64,000 bases of DNA, taken from the NCBI GenBank assembly GCA_033964015.1, contig CM066925.1:9284204-9348203 (forward strand), in the 5' to 3' direction. Position numbers and translations under genes: made by a program. The first letter of the stretch is position 1. The number at the start of each line of letters is the position of its first letter. This document shows positions 59,656 through 64,000 of this stretch, in pieces. Below the pieces are notes generated by a model. That model ran no database searches and had not been told where the DNA came from. It saw nothing but the letters and a program-made list of their open reading frames with translations. This DNA is from Scolanthus callimorphus (Eukaryota > Cnidaria > Anthozoa > Actiniaria > Edwardsiidae).

Positions 59656-59883
59656 TGGGCCAACACAAAGTTTAAGCTTGACACGGGAGCCTCTGTTTTC
59701 GTGTTGAGTGACTCTTCCCCATGGTTAAAGGGAGTAAAGCTAACCAAATCCTATAGTAACCTAAAGGGTCCGGGAGGGGCAAAGCTAGATGTTATTGGAA
59801 CTTTCAAGGCTACCCTTAAATACCGTCAGAGTAAGATCCAAGAAGACATGTATGTTATCAGGACCAGCCTTGTTCCCTGCTGA
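59656..59883 (+). pseudogene. Gypsy aspartic protease
   Basis: KFKLDTGASVFVLSD carries the catalytic Asp-Thr-Gly. The frame runs 59656-59883 and then ends at a TGA, with Pol resuming in another frame. A TAA just before (59653-59655) separates it from Gag. Confidence 0.7.
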
Positions 59884-59922
59884 GTAAGAAAGTTTGTGTA
59901 AAGTTGGGTCTAATCAAATTGA

Positions 59923-60205
59923 ATGATGTTGGGGAACTTATCCAATCATCTCAAGACTTTAGAAAGGAATTCCCCAGTTGTTCCAAGGTTGGGAAAGCTC
60001 AAAACGGATTATAAGATAACATTGCGGGACGATGCAGTCCCTGTGCGCCTTTATACCCCTAGAAAGATCCCTCATCCCTTGGTACCCAGAGTCAAGGTCG
60101 AAATAGAGTCCATGCTTAAGCAAAACGTGATCTCGCCCGTTACTGTGCCTACGGAATGGTGTTCTGGAATTGTTTGTGTCCCTAAAGCGAATGGAAAAAT
60201 GCGCC
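59923..60205 (+). pseudogene. Gypsy Pol, N-terminal RT segment
   Basis: Reads KTDYKITLRDDAVPVRLYTP, KIPHPLVPRVKVEIESML and WCSGIVCVPKANGKMRLCV, the conserved entry to Ty3/Gypsy RT. The frame then breaks at about 60205, where the few residues expected before ALNKAV are missing. Confidence 0.8.
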
Positions 60206-61732
60206 TTTGCGTTGAACAAGGCTGTCAAACGCGAGGTGCATCCAATGCCGTCAGTTGATGAAAGCTTGTCCAAACTGAGCCAAGGCAAAGTTTTTAGTAA
60301 ACTTGACGCTAATAGTGGGTTTTGGCAGGTACCCCTGGATGAACAGTCAAAACTTCTGACAACATTTATTACGCCATTCGGTAGATTTTGTTTCAACAGA
60401 TTGCCATTTGGAATCAGCTCCGCTCCTGAGATATTCCAGCGTACTATGTCACATATTCTAGAGGGGCTTGAAGGGGTGATCTGCCAAATGGATGACATTC
60501 TAATCGTGGGGAGAAACCAGGTAGAGCATGACAAGCGTGTCCGGGCAGTACTTACCAAGATCCAGGAAGCTGGCATGACCTTAAATGAGAAATGCGAGTT
60601 CAACAAAACCTCCATCAAGTTCCTAGGACACATCATCGATGGCTCTGGCATCTACGTCGACCCGGATAAGACTCAGGCCATCACTAAGTTCCCAGCACCG
60701 ACAACAGTAACCGAGCTACAACGGTTCATGGGAATGGTCAACCATGTCGGGAAGTTTGTACCACGCCTGGCCGATCTCAACGAACCACTGCGCCAGTTGC
60801 TCCACAAAGACGCACAGTGGGTATGGGGCGTTCCTCAGATAAGAGCGTTCCATCAAATCAAGGAAGTGTTATCATCCTCTGAAGTTTTAGCACTCTACAG
60901 CCCAGAGCGGGAGACCATTGTCGCAGCCGATGCATCCAACACTGGAATTGGTGCAGTTCTTGTGCAGATAGCCGATGATGGGTCTCGCCGTCCTGTCTAC
61001 TATGCTTCACGATCTCTGTCGGAAACAGAGAGGAGGTATGCCGTTATAGAGAAGGAAGCTTTAGCCGCCACTTGGGCGTGTGAAAGGTTTGCGCAGTATG
61101 TGCTAGGACTAAAGTTTACACTAGAGACAGACCACAAGCCTCTAGTAACTTTGTTTAATACAACTGAGTTATGCAAAACGCCGCCTCGCATTCAAAGGTT
61201 TCGGCTCAGACTAATGAGATTCAGTCCACATGTAGACTATGTTCCAGGTAAACAGCAGCTGACTGCAGATGCACTGTCGAGGGCCCCAGTGGGGAAGCCA
61301 CAGCGAGAGGATGCAATGCTAGTTGAGGAAGTAGAAAGTTACGTGAGTAAGACATTGAGGGAACTTCCTGCCACACCGAGGCGTCTCCAAGAAATACGAA
61401 ATGCTCAGATGGCTGACGAGGAGTGTTCCCTAATCCGTAAGTACTGTATGGAGGGTTGGCCTGCTTACATGCCCCATCGACCCCTAATGCAGCCATACTG
61501 GGAGGCACAAAGCCACCTTGCAGTCATTGATGATCTCTTGTTGTATGATGAGCGAATTGTTATTCCCAGGTCCATGAGGCTAAATATTCTCGATTGCATC
61601 CACACTGGTCACCTTGGCATCACCAAGTGCAGAGCACGGGCCCGCACTTCGGTATGGTGGCCAGGACTGTCTACTAGTATCCAGGATATGGTTTCAAGGT
61701 GCAGCACATGCGCTAAAGTCAAGCAAGACTAG
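60170..61732 (+). CDS. Gypsy Pol: RT, RNase H and integrase N-terminus (520-codon frame)
   Basis: Homology starts near codon 13 (ALNKAVKREVHPMPSVDE). RT: FSKLDANSGFWQVPLD with the first Asp, FITPFGRFCFNRLPFG, and CQMDDILIVG as the catalytic motif. RNase H: VAADASNTGIGAVL, EKEALAATWACERF and LETDHKPL, keeping Asp-Glu-Asp. Chromodomain-less integrase start: HTGHLGITKCR...CSTCAKVKQD, a complete HHCC zinc finger. The frame ends at TAG 61730-61732, but integrase continues in the same frame beyond it, so this is an internal nonsense codon. This is the longest intact frame in the window. Confidence 0.9.
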   Translation: MFVSLKRMEKCAFALNKAVKREVHPMPSVDESLSKLSQGKVFSKLDANSGFWQVPLDEQSKLLTTFITPFGRFCFNRLPFGISSAPEIFQRTMSHILEGLEGVICQMDDILIVGRNQVEHDKRVRAVLTKIQEAGMTLNEKCEFNKTSIKFLGHIIDGSGIYVDPDKTQAITKFPAPTTVTELQRFMGMVNHVGKFVPRLADLNEPLRQLLHKDAQWVWGVPQIRAFHQIKEVLSSSEVLALYSPERETIVAADASNTGIGAVLVQIADDGSRRPVYYASRSLSETERRYAVIEKEALAATWACERFAQYVLGLKFTLETDHKPLVTLFNTTELCKTPPRIQRFRLRLMRFSPHVDYVPGKQQLTADALSRAPVGKPQREDAMLVEEVESYVSKTLRELPATPRRLQEIRNAQMADEECSLIRKYCMEGWPAYMPHRPLMQPYWEAQSHLAVIDDLLLYDERIVIPRSMRLNILDCIHTGHLGITKCRARARTSVWWPGLSTSIQDMVSRCSTCAKVKQD

Positions 61733-62442
61733 CGCGAGCCACTGCTTCCAAGCTCCTTCCCATCACGCCCATGGGAAAGAATCGGTATGGATCTGTTCTC
61801 CTATCAAGGTAAAGTTCACCTTATTGTGGTTGATTATTATTCAAGGTGGATAGAGGTCAAGAGACTTCATAGCCAAACATCCGAATATGTTATCGGTGTT
61901 CTAAAGGAACTGTTTGCAACACACGGAATACCAGACATTGCAATTTCAGACAATGGCCCACAGTTTGTTTCTGAAGTGTTTCGTAAGTTCGCAGACACAT
62001 ATGCCTTTATCCATTACACAAGCTCACCTAAGTATGCTCCCGCTAATGGAGTAGCGGAAAGGGCAGTTCGTACCGTTAAGGAATTACTCAAGAAGAATCA
62101 GAATCCTGACCTTGCACTTCTGTCATATCGAGCTACGCCTTACTGAATGGCCTGTCTCCAAGCGAGCTTTTCATGGGACGTAGGCTGAAAACTCAGCTAC
62201 CCATACTACCACGCACCCTCCAGCCGAGGGATAAGGCAGGTTTGCAGACGGTAAGTGCAAAGGAAGAGCTGTATCGGTCCAAGCAGGAGGAAACCTTTAA
62301 CAGGAGACACCGAGCTAGAGACCTGTCTTCCTTGCAGGCAGGTGAAACTGTATGGATTAAGGACCAAGCTAAACAAGGCCAGGTGCTATCACCAACCCAG
62401 TACCCCAGGTCGTACCTTGTCAAGACAGATAAGGTATTCTAA
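61733..62442 (+). pseudogene. Gypsy integrase core and C-terminus
   Basis: Continues in frame with Pol after the TAG. GMDLFSYQGKVHLIVVDYYS (Asp), ISDNGPQF (Asp) and ANGVAERAVRTVKELL (Glu) make the DDE triad. A one-base-type shift near 62144 ends the frame (RATPY then stop). The C-terminal region (GRRLKTQLP..., AGETVWIKDQAKQG) is read from 62173 to 62442 in another frame. Confidence 0.85.
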
Positions 62443-62797
62443 GGCGAAACCGTTCCGCCTTAGTCTCCACTAGCAAGGAGAGGGAGAATGCTGACCCTGC
62501 GGAATTAGCTTCTGACACCAGTCAAGGTTCTTCAGCACCTGTACAGAGCCCGCCTTCTACCCCAGTGAAAGCTCCTGGAGTATTACCATCCCAGCAGACA
62601 ACCCGGTCTGGCAGAGTGGTCAGACCACCACAGCGACTGGACTTATAATGTTAAAGGAACAATGATTTGAACACTTTGGTATTTAGCATTAAGCTTTATT
62701 GACATTTGTTTCAACATTTTAGTATGTGTTACATGATGCTTGATTAGTTAGCACAGCACCCAATGCATTGTATAGTCAAGTATAGTGGCTTATACTT

Positions 62798-62806
62798 AGG
62801 CGGGGA
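62798..62806 (+). promoter_or_regulatory. Polypurine tract
   Basis: AGGCGGGGA immediately upstream of the 3' LTR; the standard plus-strand primer site for LTR elements. Confidence 0.65.
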
Positions 62807-62948
62807 TGTAGTATACGGTCACCCTGTGTGTTGCCCGCAATGCATGTTGGGGCACGTGTTGTAGGGAGTCGCCATCTTGAAAGTAAAACTAGTTGTTGTT
62901 ACTTCGGTCATCTGTGTATTCTCCTGCATCTAAAGGCACGTTACTACA
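62807..62948 (+). repeat. 3' LTR
   Basis: 142 bp, one difference from the 5' LTR; followed by the duplicated TTATA. Confidence 0.93.
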
Positions 62949-63112
62949 TTATAAAAACACTACAACAAGCCAATCGGAGATGAATTTGAGCAATATTACT
63001 TCTAACAAACCGAGAAATTGAATTTGGCAGTGTTTTAAAAAAACACCCATACTAGTAATAAACCAATCGGAGAATTTAGCATTACTATGAATCCCACAAA
63101 CCAAGAAACTGC
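62949..63112. repeat. Tandem repeat with 'ccaatcggagaatttagcat', right part
   Basis: Two units continuing the 58327-58573 array, split from it by the Gypsy element. Confidence 0.75.
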
Positions 63113-63158
63113 AACGAGCAGGAAGGCTAAAATAAGAACAAGAGAATAAAAGTTCTAC

Positions 63159-63389
63159 CTCAGGATTTTCTGGGTTAGCAGCAGGTGCAGCGGCGGCCTG
63201 AGGAGGAACTTGAGCGACGGGAGCTGGATCAGGAGCCGGTACTTGTGGGGCGGCCAAAGCCTGAGCAGCGTGAAGTGGATCTGGGGCTTGTGCTGGTGCC
63301 GATGTTGGTTCCTGTGCTGGGGCTGGAGGATGATTTACTAAGGCTTCCAACATAGCCAACTGGTTTGGATCGGGAGGATTAAGAGCCAT
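63159..63389 (-). CDS. Gag-like ORF1 first exon of the Ngaro-type element
   Basis: Starts MALNPPDPNQLAMLEALVN (63389) and continues as a Pro/Ala/Gln-rich low-complexity segment (APAQEPTSAPAQAPDP, PPQAAAAPAANPENPE) to a GTAGAA donor at 63158. An upstream in-frame Met at 63425 exists, but the A1 repeat ends close by and the Met at 63389 gives the more typical start. A Pro-rich N-terminus is common in DIRS-type Gag proteins, but no domain is recognised. The rest of Gag should be spliced in; I could not find it and it may be short or lost. Confidence 0.5.
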
Positions 63390-63421
63390 GAAAAGCTTCG
63401 GCGATGTACGAACAACACTAG

Positions 63422-63586
63422 GCAAAATTTATGACCAAGACACCCGCGTCCCGACGTTGGTTCTTGAAAAGACCACGATATTATGAAATCTACTGCTTAA
63501 ATAACCCAGGAAGGAATGCAAGGAGTTTAACACGGGATAACATTCTCGCGTAGCGCAATTACGAGGGAATTTCAGTAATGAAAATA
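63422..63586 (-). repeat. Split direct repeat A1 (5' terminus)
   Basis: Matches A2 (46571-46763) from 'gcaaaatt.at' to 'cagtaatgaaaata' with one ~30-bp gap and few substitutions. Its outer edge marks the 5' end of the Ngaro-type element. Confidence 0.85.
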
Positions 63587-64000
63587 GATGTTTGATCAAT
63601 ATTTATGATGAGTTCAACCGTTATAACCTGCCCAAGATGAGGAAGTTTGCAAGAAAAAGCTTCAGGGGACGTTGTTGTCGAGGAACAAAACATTTGCTTT
63701 TACAAATTCTCTTGAATTTCAACAACGAGTTCGACTCGTGTAAAAGTTCGCTTCCATGTCTCCTGTTTTCGTTTTCCTCTGTAAATTCCTTGCAAATTTC
63801 CAGCGTACTTTTCGTCAAAAACGATGATTATGGCTTACAAGAACTGCCTGATGTTTCTGCGAGGATCGCGATTGACATTATTTTAAGATGTGAGTACGCT
63901 GCTCGGTCATGAAGTGTAACAAGAGTTTGTCAAAAATTGATTTAAAAAACTAACACCATGAAGAACTGCACTGTTGAATGGGGCCTTGATATTTGACAAG
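63587..64000. other. Flank of the retroelement
   Basis: A 106-residue plus-strand frame (63592-63912) has no recognisable domain and no splice context. Nothing further is supported. Confidence 0.4.

Larger units (their letters stand above)
58574..62948 (+). mobile_element. Ty3/Gypsy LTR retrotransposon, 4375 bp, complete but with broken frames
   Basis: Two 142-bp LTRs (58574-58715, 62807-62948) start TGTAGTATAC, end GTTACTACA and differ at one base. The 5-bp target duplication TTATA flanks it (58569-58573, 62949-62953). A primer-binding-like TGGTGGCAGCGG follows the 5' LTR and a purine tract GGCGGGGA precedes the 3' LTR. The order Gag with CCHC knuckle, protease, RT, RNase H, integrase is that of Ty3/Gypsy. 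No env-like frame. Reading frames in gag, protease, pol and the integrase end are broken. Confidence 0.93.
46405..63586 (-). mobile_element. Ngaro/PAT-type tyrosine-recombinase retrotransposon, composite and disrupted
   Basis: Minus-strand order: A1 repeat (63586-63422), Gag-like exon, RT, RNase H, tyrosine recombinase, B1 (46840-46764), A2 (46763-46571), B2 (46481-46405). Split direct repeats of this A1...B1-A2-B2 type, a DIRS-class RT and RNase H, and a tyrosine recombinase instead of a DDE integrase define the Ngaro/PAT branch of the DIRS order. B1 and B2 are 77 bp each and differ at one base; A1 and A2 match except for a ~30-bp gap. Introns are evident between Gag and Pol and between RNase H and recombinase. 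The element is interrupted by a Ty3/Gypsy insertion, a MITE and satellite arrays, and has frameshifts, so it is inactive as assembled. Confidence 0.85.

Noticed and set aside
59959..60651. 230-residue minus-strand frame
   Set aside because: Antisense to the conserved Gypsy RT coding frame.

Overview
The window is eukaryotic DNA from a repeat-rich animal genome. It has GT-AG introns, short exons, dense inverted-repeat DNA elements and several retroelement classes. A MACPF pore-former gene, phase 1-1 EGF and ShKT exons and an invertebrate-type protein 4.1 gene all suggest a cnidarian, most likely an anthozoan such as a stony coral. That identification is inference from gene content; no marker gene is present.

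Host genes. (1) Positions 1 to ~4.4 kb (+): the 3' part of a protein 4.1-family FERM gene, entered in mid-gene, with seven phase-compatible exons and introns holding several small inverted-repeat elements. (2) 14360-20489 (+): a complete five-exon MACPF-domain gene with a signal peptide. Its third exon has two competing splice donors. (3) 24.6-27.6 kb and 41.7-44.4 kb (-): two related blocks of EGF-like exons, mostly decayed, with one intact ShKT exon; these are relics of a secreted modular gene family. (4) A few isolated candidate exons (24268, 35882, 39666) that cannot be assigned to a family.

Mobile DNA dominates the right two thirds. A 9.69-kb CACTA-like element (28361-38050) with 38-bp inverted ends and a 3-bp target duplication sits inside the terminal repeat of an older element. 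It carries subterminal minisatellites, a hAT-like insertion, a LINE tail, a tRNA-derived SINE and hairpin MITEs. A 1.55-kb hAT-like element (41956-43506) with an 8-bp target duplication interrupts one EGF block, and a related block provides the empty site.

From 46405 to 63586 (minus-strand sense) lies one composite retroelement: a Ngaro/PAT-type tyrosine-recombinase retrotransposon recognised by Gag-like, RT, RNase H and recombinase segments and by split direct repeats in the order A1 ... B1-A2-B2. It is broken by three insertions: a 4.4-kb Ty3/Gypsy LTR element with nearly identical LTRs, a 331-bp inverted-repeat element inside RT, and about 7.4 kb of satellite DNA. The satellite forms two oppositely oriented arrays of a ~139-bp unit flanking a third, ~65-72-bp minisatellite, and replaces the part of the recombinase expected to carry its first catalytic arginine. 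This foldback-like satellite structure inside a recombinase gene is the most unusual feature of the window.

Intervals not listed were read and showed only AT-rich non-coding sequence or homopolymer runs. Copy numbers, family names and all homology calls are by eye, without database search.
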